A DNA stretch of 64,000 nucleotides from positions 1 to 64,000 of the forward strand of contig CALUWC010000012.1 of assembly GCA_944324395.1 (NCBI GenBank), in the 5' to 3' direction. This document shows positions 57,296 through 64,000 of this stretch, in pieces. Source of the stretch: Candidatus Gastranaerophilales bacterium (GTDB lineage: Bacteria; Cyanobacteriota; Vampirovibrionia; Gastranaerophilales; Gastranaerophilaceae). Under the pieces are notes generated by a model. That model saw only the letters and a program-made list of their open reading frames with translations, ran no database searches and had not been told where the DNA came from. A program made the translations under genes and the position numbers. The stretch's first letter is position 1. Each line of letters starts with the position of its first letter.

Positions 57296-58144
57296 ATGTT
57301 CAGAAAAATACTAGCAATCAGTTTAGCTGTTACAATTATGCATTCAAATTTTACACTTGCAAACTCATTAAATAATAAGGAGAAAAGAATGACAAGAACA
57401 GATATTTGTAAAGAAAATTACAAAACTCTTTTTAAAGGGGAAGCCTTAAATACCGAAGTCGATGATCCTGAAATGCTTGCTATATTACAAAAATATATTT
57501 TTGGAGAAATTTTTACCGTAGGAGAGCTGGACATTAAAACAAGAGAAATGATTACAGTAACATCACTTGCTGTTCAGCAAACACTTCCGCAATTAAAAGC
57601 TCATATAAATGCAGCTCTGAACACAGGTGTTACTCCTATTGAACTTAGAGAAGCAATTTATCAATGTGCACCATTTATCGGATTTCCGAAAACTTTAAAT
57701 GCACTAGGTGTTTTAAACGAAGTATTTAAAGAAAGAGGAATTCAAACTCCGCTAAAATCAACCGCAACAACAAATGAAAATAACCGTTATGAAAAGGGGC
57801 TTGAAATTCAAAAACCGCTTTACGGAGATGAAATAAAAGAATCAATGAAAGGTCTACCGGACAATATGGGAGAAGAGGTTGCAAGATTTTTGACAGAAGT
57901 AAATTTTGGAGATTTTTATACAAGAGAAGGACTTGATATAAAAACAAGAGAACTTCTTGTAATAAGTATTCTTGTAACCACAAATAACACAGCAACACTA
58001 AAAAGCCATATAAAAGGAAATTTAAAAGCCGGAAATTCAAAAGAAACAATAACAGCAGCAATTATTCAATGCCTGCCCTATGTTGGATTTCCAAATACCT
58101 TAAATGCACTCAGAACAATGAAAGAAATTCTCAACGAACAATAA
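57296..58144 (+). CDS. Double carboxymuconolactone decarboxylase-like protein, exported long form
   Basis: 282 residues from the ATG at 57296, which follows GAGGAG. The N-terminus MFRKILAISLAVTIMHSNF is a Sec signal. Two CMD/AhpD-fold domains follow (about 50-140 and 185-275), each with DIKTRE(M/L)ITVTSL-like and GFPKTLNAL/GFPNTLNAL segments; no CxxC redox pair is visible. An internal ATG at 57389 with TAAGGAG six bases upstream starts the cytosolic-type form MTRTDICKENY. Its stop lies inside a hairpin shared with the convergent macrodomain gene. Confidence 0.85.
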   Translation: MFRKILAISLAVTIMHSNFTLANSLNNKEKRMTRTDICKENYKTLFKGEALNTEVDDPEMLAILQKYIFGEIFTVGELDIKTREMITVTSLAVQQTLPQLKAHINAALNTGVTPIELREAIYQCAPFIGFPKTLNALGVLNEVFKERGIQTPLKSTATTNENNRYEKGLEIQKPLYGDEIKESMKGLPDNMGEEVARFLTEVNFGDFYTREGLDIKTRELLVISILVTTNNTATLKSHIKGNLKAGNSKETITAAIIQCLPYVGFPNTLNALRTMKEILNEQ

Positions 58145-58168
58145 TTGAATTGAAGTTCAATTATTGTT
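58137..58168. terminator. Bidirectional terminator over both convergent stop codons
   Basis: AACAATAATTGAA and TTCAATTATTGTT form a perfect 13-bp stem around TTGAAG; T-rich sequence on the plus side. Confidence 0.75.
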
Positions 58169-58715
58169 TGAAATATTTTCTACCGGATAAATCTGATAAA
58201 GTTGAAAATGCCTTGCAGCAATTGTCAAAAAGCGTTGATATAACTTTATCATTTATATCAATAAAAATTATTTTATCAAATTTATCGTAAGATTTAATGA
58301 AATCTTTTACAGAATTTACGGCAATCTGTGAGGCAAGTTCGATCGGGAAACCATAAATTCCGCAAGATATTGCGGGGAAAGCTATTGATTTTAGTCCGTT
58401 ATCCTTTGCCAGATTTAAAGATGCAATATAACAAGATTTCAGAAGTTCTTTTTCATTATGATTTCCATCTTTCCAAACCGGACCAACAGTATGTATTACG
58501 TATTTTGCAGGCAAATTGTAACCTTTAGTAATCTTAGCCTGACCGGTTTCACAACCGTTAAGAGTTCTACATTCTTCAAGCAATTCTTTACCTGCGGCAC
58601 GATGAATAGCACCGTCAACCCCGCCGCCGCCCAGAAGAGTCTTATTTGCTGCATTAACTACGGCATCGACTCTCAGCTTGGTAATATCACCTTTTACAAC
58701 TTCAATTTCTGTCAT
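58161..58715 (-). CDS. Macro-domain ADP-ribose hydrolase (YmdB-like)
   Basis: 184 residues from the ATG at 58715 (AGAGG upstream). The macro fold is evident: [33 protein letters not shown], and [12 protein letters not shown]. It binds ADP-ribose and probably hydrolyses O-acetyl-ADP-ribose or removes ADP-ribose from proteins. It is alone, between the redox regulon and the tRNA. Confidence 0.9.
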   Translation of the reverse strand: MTEIEVVKGDITKLRVDAVVNAANKTLLGGGGVDGAIHRAAGKELLEECRTLNGCETGQAKITKGYNLPAKYVIHTVGPVWKDGNHNEKELLKSCYIASLNLAKDNGLKSIAFPAISCGIYGFPIELASQIAVNSVKDFIKSYDKFDKIIFIDINDKVISTLFDNCCKAFSTLSDLSGRKYFKQ

Positions 58716-58802
58716 TGTAACCTCTTTAAAATGATTATACTTGATAATGTCAAAATAAATTGCACTCCACAAACTCCTTAATACAATAACCGCAATAAAA
58801 AA

Positions 58803-58891
58803 CGGAGAAGGAGGGATTTGAACCCTCGGTGCAGGTTACCCCACACAACACCTTAGCAGGGTGCCGCCTTAAGCCACTCGGCCACTTCTCC
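58803..58891 (-). tRNA. tRNA-Ser (anticodon GCU)
   Basis: An 89-base class II tRNA: acceptor GGAGAAG/CTTCTCC, D arm GCCGAGTGGCTTAAGGC, anticodon stem GCACC/GGTGT with loop CTGCTAA, long variable arm and T arm GAGGGTTCAAATCCCTC, discriminator G. Anticodon GCU reads AGC and AGU. CCA is not encoded. Confidence 0.97.
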
Positions 58892-59013
58892 AAAGTAAAT
58901 ACCTTCCCGGCAATTACATTCTTCATTCTATCATAAAGATTTTCATTTGAAAAGCTTATTTAAAAAAAAATTTTATCAGATATAATATACTTATTATACA
59001 AGAGAGGTATTTT

Positions 59014-59529
59014 ATGATTGAAATGAAAGTTATGGGTATTGCCCTTGATACCAGAACCGGCTCACCTATCGTTGTTCTTCACGATAAAGAAAACAGACGG
59101 GCACTTCCAATATGGATCGGGTCTGCAGAAGCCAGTTCTATTATTCGAAAAATTGAAAATCTTAGTGTCACACGTCCAATGACACATGATTTAATTATAA
59201 GTATCATAGATAAAACAGGCTACAAAATTACAAAAGTCGAAATCAATGATGTCGAAAAGGATACTTATTTTGCAACTATTTTTCTTGAAGATAAAGACGG
59301 TAACGAAATTGAAATTGATTCAAGACCATCTGATGCCATTGCCGTTGCGATAAGAATTGATGCTCCGATTTACGTTACCGCAAATGTCCTTTCTAACGGC
59401 TCTGTTTCCACTGACAGTGCTAAAGATGCTCAGGAAGCAGAAGAGTTCAAAAACTTTATTCAAAGCATTAAACCTTCTGATTTCGCAAAGCTTATGAAAG
59501 ACAGTGACCATCATGAAAGCGATCAGTAA
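59014..59529 (+). CDS. Bifunctional nuclease (BFN/DUF151) domain protein
   Basis: 171 residues. The BFN domain covers about 1-135: VVLHDKENRRALPIWIGSAE, RPMTHDLI and SRPSDAIAVAIR. The family is widespread in cyanobacteria, plants and other bacteria and was described as a nuclease in plants; activity in bacteria is less certain. The acidic tail is of no known type. AGAGAGG precedes the ATG. A terminator follows. Confidence 0.88.
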   Translation: MIEMKVMGIALDTRTGSPIVVLHDKENRRALPIWIGSAEASSIIRKIENLSVTRPMTHDLIISIIDKTGYKITKVEINDVEKDTYFATIFLEDKDGNEIEIDSRPSDAIAVAIRIDAPIYVTANVLSNGSVSTDSAKDAQEAEEFKNFIQSIKPSDFAKLMKDSDHHESDQ

Positions 59530-59552
59530 TTCTGAATAAATCCATTAATTTA

Positions 59553-59590
59553 AAAATAAGAATTGTTAATTTTGTAACGATTCTTATTTT
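59553..59590 (+). terminator. Terminator after the BFN-domain gene
   Basis: AATAAGAATTGTTA pairs with TAACGATTCTTATT (one mismatch) and is followed by at least six T. Confidence 0.85.
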
Positions 59591-59641
59591 TTTTGAAATT
59601 CAGTCATCACAACTGCCTTTATTATTATAAGAGAGAAATTT

Positions 59642-59845
59642 ATGTTTAATACAATTGATGAAATAAAACGCCAATATATTTACAATGTTCAGCCGGTTAA
59701 ATTATTTGAAACTCAAAATAATGCCGCTGCACAGAAAAATTCGCTTGATTATTTAAACCAAACGAATAAATCTTCAACTTATAATTTATTTCACCCCGAT
59801 GTATCAAATTCCGAAAAAGGCGGACATTTAGACCTTATTGGCTAA
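59642..59845 (+). CDS. Small hypothetical protein
   Basis: 67 residues, MFNTIDEIKRQYIYNVQPVK onward, Asn/Gln-rich, no membrane segment. AGAGAG lies before the ATG. It ends five bases before the convergent small gene. Not recognised; the composition resembles the other small tagged proteins here. Confidence 0.55.
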   Translation: MFNTIDEIKRQYIYNVQPVKLFETQNNAAAQKNSLDYLNQTNKSSTYNLFHPDVSNSEKGGHLDLIG

Positions 59846-59849
59846 ATAA

Positions 59850-60068
59850 TTATGCAATCCACACTTTTTCCGGAGTAGAATAACCCGGTAACAAACCTTT
59901 TGTAGGTACAGTATCTAAAACCTGCGGAGCCCTTTCATACGGGATTGATGCATATGAAGAGGTTTTATAAGACGGAGTTGTCACAGAGTGCAACTGAGGT
60001 TTATATTGCACCTGAGTTACTGAACCGCTTGCAGTACCTAATAATTTTCCTATCAATCCTGTACTCAT
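59850..60068 (-). CDS. Small hypothetical protein
   Basis: 72 residues from the ATG at 60068 (MSTGLIGKLLGTASGS); a longer frame to 60131 is less likely. It is rich in Tyr, Ser, Pro and Thr, with YKTSSYASIPYERAP, and ends EKVWIA. The ribosome site is weak (GGGGA). Function unknown. Confidence 0.55.
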   Translation of the reverse strand: MSTGLIGKLLGTASGSVTQVQYKPQLHSVTTPSYKTSSYASIPYERAPQVLDTVPTKGLLPGYSTPEKVWIA

Positions 60069-60166
60069 ATTAATTCGTCCCCAATTTTTCCCTATACTTA
60101 TATAAGTATATTTTCTAACAAAAATTGACAAATTTGCAGCAATTTATTAAGTTTTATTAAGGAGAC

Positions 60167-60328
60167 TTATAATAAAAAGAAATTGTTACTGTAATTAGGC
60201 TTGAAAACACGTCTGTTTAAATTCAGTTTCGGCTGATTATAGTAAGTGTAAGTTTCTTTTTTTTCTTTAAAACGACTCAAACCTACTGCCGGAACCTCAT
60301 CTTTAAAAAAGAATTTTATTAATTCCAT
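60167..60328 (-). CDS. Small hypothetical protein (53 residues)
   Basis: The frame from ATG 60328 has a good GAAGGAAG ribosome site eight bases upstream. The product, MELIKFFFKDEVPAVGLSRF..., is basic, Tyr/Asn-rich and ends NNFFLL. Its size, position beside two similar small genes and good translation signal support it. No family recognised. Confidence 0.55.
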   Translation of the reverse strand: MELIKFFFKDEVPAVGLSRFKEKKETYTYYNQPKLNLNRRVFKPNYSNNFFLL

Positions 60329-60416
60329 ACTATGCACTTCCTTCTTTTTTTAATGTATAATGTCTTTAATAACAATTTAATGATAAGTATTAAAAAGTCA
60401 AAAAGGAGATAAGAAT

Positions 60417-60626
60417 ATGGCTGAAAAAGTGACAAAAGAAATGAATATTTTGGAAATTGCCCAAAAATATCCTGAAAGTATTGAAATCTTTCACAAATAC
60501 GGTCTTGGATGTTTGGGCTGTGCTGCAGCAAGATTTGAAAACCTTGAAGCAGGAGCTAAGGTTCATGGATATGATCCAGACGCAATGGTTGCAGATATTA
60601 ATGCTGTAATCGGAGCTGCTGAATAA
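60417..60626 (+). CDS. DUF1858 domain protein (redox-disulfide type)
   Basis: 69 residues matching DUF1858 along the full length: VTKEMNILEIAQKYPESIEI and the motif GLGCLGCAAARFENLEAGA. The two cysteines (C-x2-C) are at about 32 and 35; the family is often fused to or encoded near hybrid cluster and other redox proteins. AAAAGGAG precedes the ATG. A terminator follows. Confidence 0.9.
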   Translation: MAEKVTKEMNILEIAQKYPESIEIFHKYGLGCLGCAAARFENLEAGAKVHGYDPDAMVADINAVIGAAE

Positions 60627-60656
60627 TCAAAATGATTTAAATAATTAAATATTGAT

Positions 60657-60692
60657 CGGCGGATTAGAAAAAATTTCCAATCCGCCGTTTTT
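60657..60692 (+). terminator. Terminator after the DUF1858 gene
   Basis: CGGCGGATT pairs with AATCCGCCG and is followed by six T. Confidence 0.88.
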
Positions 60693-60725
60693 TGGAGTTT
60701 ATTAGATTCGATTTTACTTTTTAAA

Positions 60726-62846
60726 TTAAGAATGCAAGAAACCTGCCATAGTTGGAGCTGCTGACGGAATTGCATTTTTAGCCTGAACCACCTTTGCATT
60801 TTTTTCAACTTCAGCGGCTTTAGCTTTTCTATCTTTTGCTTTATCTTCTGCACGATTTCTTTCTGTCATTTTTTCACAGAAGTCCGTTAACCAGATAATT
60901 AAGCCCGGAACTAAGACTAATGTAGATAAGAAGCCGAATGCACTGTTACAAGTCTTAGCTTTTCTTAATAAGCCGTTATCACCTTCAAACAATTTGTAGA
61001 ATTTCTTTATTAAATCATTTTTAGCTTTATCTGCTTTTATTAATGCTTCTTTTATTTCACTTGCAGAAGCGTCATTAAATGATTTACCGTTGAAATCTTT
61101 CAAAATTTCATCTACAGCAGCCTTAATATCTTTATCTTGAGCAAATGCTTTTTTAACATTACCGCCGCTGCCTTCAATAAATTCCATGAACCCGCCGACA
61201 CCGTTCTTGTAATCTTCAATATGAGTATATTTAGAATTCAACTGTTTGCTTGACAAAACGCTGTGTCTTGTATCATTCGGATTCAGGTAATCAATAACTT
61301 TTTGGAATACATTACGTCCGTCCATATTTTTCTTATTCAATGCAAGACCCGTAATTTTTGTAAATCCGTCAGAGAACAATCTTGCAAGGGCTTTTGCTCC
61401 GAATAACAATGCTGTAAATGCTGTCATATCACGAACAACAATTTCGCCGTAATCATATTTATCCTGAGCATTCTGAAGTCTCGGAGGAATACAGAACGCA
61501 TAAAGCAATACAGCCATTGCATTTCCTGACATAATCGGTCCGTTAAGTTCAAATATATCAGATATAGATTTTGTATGTTTACCGTTAAATACCTTTTCTC
61601 CGGTTTTTTCTAAGAAACTAGCCATACCGGTAAATGGTACATCTTTTTTAGTGTCAGAACCTGCCGCCTGTTTTGCTGCTACGCCAGCTGCTGCAGTTGC
61701 TGCTTTTGCCTGTTCTTGAGCTTCTTCCTCCTCTTCATGAGCCAAAGCCGGGTTTTTACCGTTTGTACCCATATTGTATAATTTAGGAATCTGAGTATAG
61801 AATGCAGCTACAACACCAAATATACCTAAATTAGTAAGAATTCTGGAACCCATTCTTCTATTGGTAAAGTTTTTAACAACATTTTCAATTAAAGCAGATG
61901 CATCTTTAGATAATGCTTTTTTAGTATTGTTAACAGCATCACCAAAATAATCGTTCATGGCTTTAACCAATTCACCTATACTGCCGTTTTTTATACCGCC
62001 TTTCGATGAGGTAATCTGAACAGCCATTTCATCAACAGTTCCGCCGACTTTACTTTTCTTAAGCTTCATAAATGCATCTTCAACAGTTCCAATTTCAGCG
62101 ATTTTTGCATTTCTAGCTTTTTTATTTAAAGATTTGTCAGCCTGAATTGCTTCTATCTGAAGTTGTTTATCAGTATACTCTCTGGCTACTTTAGCAATTT
62201 CATCGGCACTCATTTTTTCGCCATCCGGAAGCTGAGGGTTGATACTTTTATTAATTGCATCTTTAAATACAGCTTCATAAAATTCTGCTTTATTTGCAGT
62301 ACCGGCTTTTATAGCTTCAACATTATTTTGAGCATATTCAGTGAACGGTGTTTTGAAACTGTCAATATAATTCAATTTTACATTATTACCAAATCCGAAT
62401 TTTCTATTGATAAAAGCAAGCATACCAAGAGGAATCAAGAAAGCACTCGGACCTGTAATTATTTCTCTTAAAGCTTCTTTTCTCGCATAAGCCCAATTCA
62501 ATTCACGCTTCGGCTTGCCATTTTCATCAAGAATATCGTTGCCGTTTTCATCTTTTTTCTTTTTTCCGCCTCTGTAAAGACCCTTACCAACACGAGGAGC
62601 AATGAAACCTAAACCGTCCTGAATACAGAATGATGCTGCATATCCGCCGGCTTCAATGAAATCCATCAAGCCGACAATAGGATTAGAACCTCCCTGAAAT
62701 GATACACTCTTTGCCTGCGGAATACGTGGTTCTTGAGGTAATGATAAACTATAATTTACAGTTGTATTATGTACAACATTTTGTTTAAACTTATTTGAAT
62801 TATTTTTATTTGAGTCTATACTTGGTATAATTGGTTTTACTGACAT
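60726..62846 (-). CDS. 706-residue lineage-specific membrane protein
   Basis: Unrecognised. The N-terminal 45 residues are Asn-rich; KSVSFQGGSNPIV (about 46-58) is the lineage tag. Hydrophobic segments lie around 137-150 (GPSAFLIPLGMLAFIN), 340-355, 440-455 and 660-680 (STLVLVPGLIIWLTDF). Between them are long helical, Lys/Ala/Glu-rich regions. It ends in a basic helical tail. The general style, hydrophobic blocks alternating with polar helical regions, resembles the 5934-6977 family. It is large and probably important in this lineage, but no function can be stated. Confidence 0.75.
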   Translation of the reverse strand: MSVKPIIPSIDSNKNNSNKFKQNVVHNTTVNYSLSLPQEPRIPQAKSVSFQGGSNPIVGLMDFIEAGGYAASFCIQDGLGFIAPRVGKGLYRGGKKKKDENGNDILDENGKPKRELNWAYARKEALREIITGPSAFLIPLGMLAFINRKFGFGNNVKLNYIDSFKTPFTEYAQNNVEAIKAGTANKAEFYEAVFKDAINKSINPQLPDGEKMSADEIAKVAREYTDKQLQIEAIQADKSLNKKARNAKIAEIGTVEDAFMKLKKSKVGGTVDEMAVQITSSKGGIKNGSIGELVKAMNDYFGDAVNNTKKALSKDASALIENVVKNFTNRRMGSRILTNLGIFGVVAAFYTQIPKLYNMGTNGKNPALAHEEEEEAQEQAKAATAAAGVAAKQAAGSDTKKDVPFTGMASFLEKTGEKVFNGKHTKSISDIFELNGPIMSGNAMAVLLYAFCIPPRLQNAQDKYDYGEIVVRDMTAFTALLFGAKALARLFSDGFTKITGLALNKKNMDGRNVFQKVIDYLNPNDTRHSVLSSKQLNSKYTHIEDYKNGVGGFMEFIEGSGGNVKKAFAQDKDIKAAVDEILKDFNGKSFNDASASEIKEALIKADKAKNDLIKKFYKLFEGDNGLLRKAKTCNSAFGFLSTLVLVPGLIIWLTDFCEKMTERNRAEDKAKDRKAKAAEVEKNAKVVQAKNAIPSAAPTMAGFLHS

Positions 62847-63060
62847 AATCCCTACTAATTATTAAAATCACCTACACAGCATGAAAAAAACAACAACAAG
62901 TCTGAAATTGCCATTTTCTTCGGGTAATGTTTCAAAACTTTTACATTTAGGTTAATAAATTTCAAAACAAGTGTACTTATTATACTTAATCAACACATAA
63001 ATATCAAGAAAAATTTACTACAAAGATAATATTTTGTAACATAAATACACAAATCCCGAT

Positions 63061-63089
63061 TTGACAGCAGAATATGTCTTGGCTAAACT
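63061..63089 (+). promoter_or_regulatory. Promoter of trmFO, leaderless
   Basis: TTGACA (63061-63066), 17 bases, TAAACT (63084-63089). The ATG follows at 63096, six bases later, so transcription would start at the A of the start codon. Confidence 0.7.
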
Positions 63090-63095
63090 ACAGGA

Positions 63096-64000
63096 ATGAA
63101 TAAGGAAATAAATATAATCGGTGCAGGATTGGCAGGCTCAGAAGCAGCTTTACAACTTGCAAAAAGAGATTTCAAAGTCAACTTGTATGAAATGCGTCCT
63201 CAAACAAAAACAGGAGCACATACGACGGAATATTGTGCAGAATTTGTATGTTCAAACAGCTTAGGTTCTTATGATATTACAAATGCAAGCGGACTCTTAA
63301 AACATGAAATGGAAATCTTAGGCGGAGAACTCATTAAAATAGCAAAAGCATGCCAGGTTCCTGCAGGAAACGCTCTGGCAATAGACAGACATAAATTTTC
63401 TCAATCAGTAACCGAAAAAATTAAACAAAATTCTAATATAAATCTTATCCGTCAGGAAATAACACAAATTCCAAATACCCCGACAATTATAGCTTCAGGT
63501 CCGCTGACAAGTTCAAAATTTTGTGATGCAATTAAAAACTTTACAAAAAGTGAATATCTGCATTTTTATGATGCAATTGCACCGATTGTAGAAAAAGACA
63601 GTATAAATTTTGATACAGCATTCTGGGCAAGCAGATACGACAAAGGGGAAGCCTCTTATATTAACTGTCCTATGAACAAAGAACAGTATGAAAATTTTTA
63701 CAATATTTTAATTAATGCCCCCAGAATTGAGCAGCACGAATTTGAAAAAGGTGCTAAATTCTTTGAAAGTTGTCTTCCGATTGAAGTTCTGGCTTCACGT
63801 GGAATTGACACCCTGCGTTTCGGTCCGATGAAACCTGTCGGGCTTGTCGATAAACGTACAGGAGAAAAAAATTACGCAGTCGTACAATTAAGACAGGACA
63901 ACTCTGCCAAAACTTTATATAACCTGGTTGGCTTTCAGACAAATCTTAAGTGGGGTGCACAAAAAGAATTGCTGCAATCAATTCCCGGACTTGAGCATGT
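63096..64000 (+). CDS. trmFO: Methylenetetrahydrofolate-tRNA (uracil-5-)-methyltransferase, partial (3' end outside window)
   Basis: 301 codons are visible. The FAD-binding motif GAGLAGSEAALQLA (about 8-21), YEMRPQTKTGAHTTE, FVCSNSLGS and PVGLVDKRTGEK identify TrmFO, which methylates U54 in the T loop of tRNA using methylenetetrahydrofolate and FAD. The start at 63096 is fixed by the family alignment (KEINIIGAGLAG) and the promoter position. Confidence 0.95.
   Translation, partial: MNKEINIIGAGLAGSEAALQLAKRDFKVNLYEMRPQTKTGAHTTEYCAEFVCSNSLGSYDITNASGLLKHEMEILGGELIKIAKACQVPAGNALAIDRHKFSQSVTEKIKQNSNINLIRQEITQIPNTPTIIASGPLTSSKFCDAIKNFTKSEYLHFYDAIAPIVEKDSINFDTAFWASRYDKGEASYINCPMNKEQYENFYNILINAPRIEQHEFEKGAKFFESCLPIEVLASRGIDTLRFGPMKPVGLVDKRTGEKNYAVVQLRQDNSAKTLYNLVGFQTNLKWGAQKELLQSIPGLEH

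Overview
The window reads as chromosomal DNA of an AT-rich, Gram-negative-type anaerobe, most probably a non-photosynthetic cyanobacterial relative of the Melainabacteria/Vampirovibrionia (order Gastranaerophilales). This is an inference. It rests on beta and epsilon ATP synthase genes standing alone as in cyanobacteria, on a prepilin with the YTLAEVLITIGIIG signature common in that group, on many unrecognised proteins with short N-terminal F-x-G type motifs, and on TolC-type outer membrane proteins beside AdhE, rubrerythrin and an ADP-forming acyl-CoA synthetase. No phage, CRISPR array or intact insertion sequence is visible. There are two tRNA genes (Pro-CGG, Ser-GCU).

Layout. 1-8.1 kb: a coiled-coil protein with a possible GHKL ATPase domain, a DHA2 efflux pump behind a 20-bp palindrome, a first 150-bp MITE, a probable outer membrane barrel, lineage-specific membrane proteins and PnuC. 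8.1-22.2 kb: 4-alpha-glucanotransferase, acyl-CoA ligase, tRNA-Pro, a lone LuxR-type HTH, two TolC-like proteins, L,D-transpeptidase, a second MITE, TPR protein, leucyl aminopeptidase, PAS histidine kinase, rubrerythrin. 22.2-33 kb: small genes, a possible structured RNA, adhE behind a Rex-like operator, a 1258-residue duplicated EF-hand protein, thioredoxin, DnaQ-like exonuclease, organophosphate antiporter. 33-39.4 kb: a teichoic-acid-like pair (GT2/glycerophosphotransferase fusion and TagD), a truncated Fe-S reading frame, two medium-chain dehydrogenases, and a prepilin interrupted at a ten-base G tract. 39.4-49.7 kb: radical SAM protein, ADP-forming acyl-CoA synthetase, P-loop kinase, atpD-atpC, and a serine operon. 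49.7-58.8 kb: SulP transporter, then a regulon of five transcripts' worth of redox-type genes sharing one palindromic promoter/operator. 58.8-64 kb: tRNA-Ser, BFN-domain protein, small proteins, DUF1858 protein, a 706-residue lineage protein and the start of trmFO.

How it fits together. The metabolism visible is fermentative: alpha-glucan processing, sugar- or glycerol-phosphate uptake, ethanol formation by AdhE under probable NADH/NAD control, and ATP from acyl-CoA through the ADP-forming synthetase. Serine is made from 3-phosphoglycerate by an aminotransferase-SerA-SerB operon. Oxygen and electrophile defence is represented by rubrerythrin, thioredoxin and the flavodoxin/CMD/aldo-keto reductase regulon.

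The observations most worth following are: (1) a prepilin whose good start codon lies upstream of a G10 tract and out of frame, as in a phase-variable gene; (2) four promoters with the same TTGACT-17 bp--10 architecture built around TGATAGCTGCTATCA; (3) four of the genes in that regulon carry an export signal followed by a second, internal Shine-Dalgarno and ATG at the start of the cytosolic-type enzyme; (4) a 148-150 bp MITE present twice with perfect 8-bp target duplications; (5) a recurrent N-terminal tag on otherwise unrelated proteins; (6) many apparently leaderless promoters.
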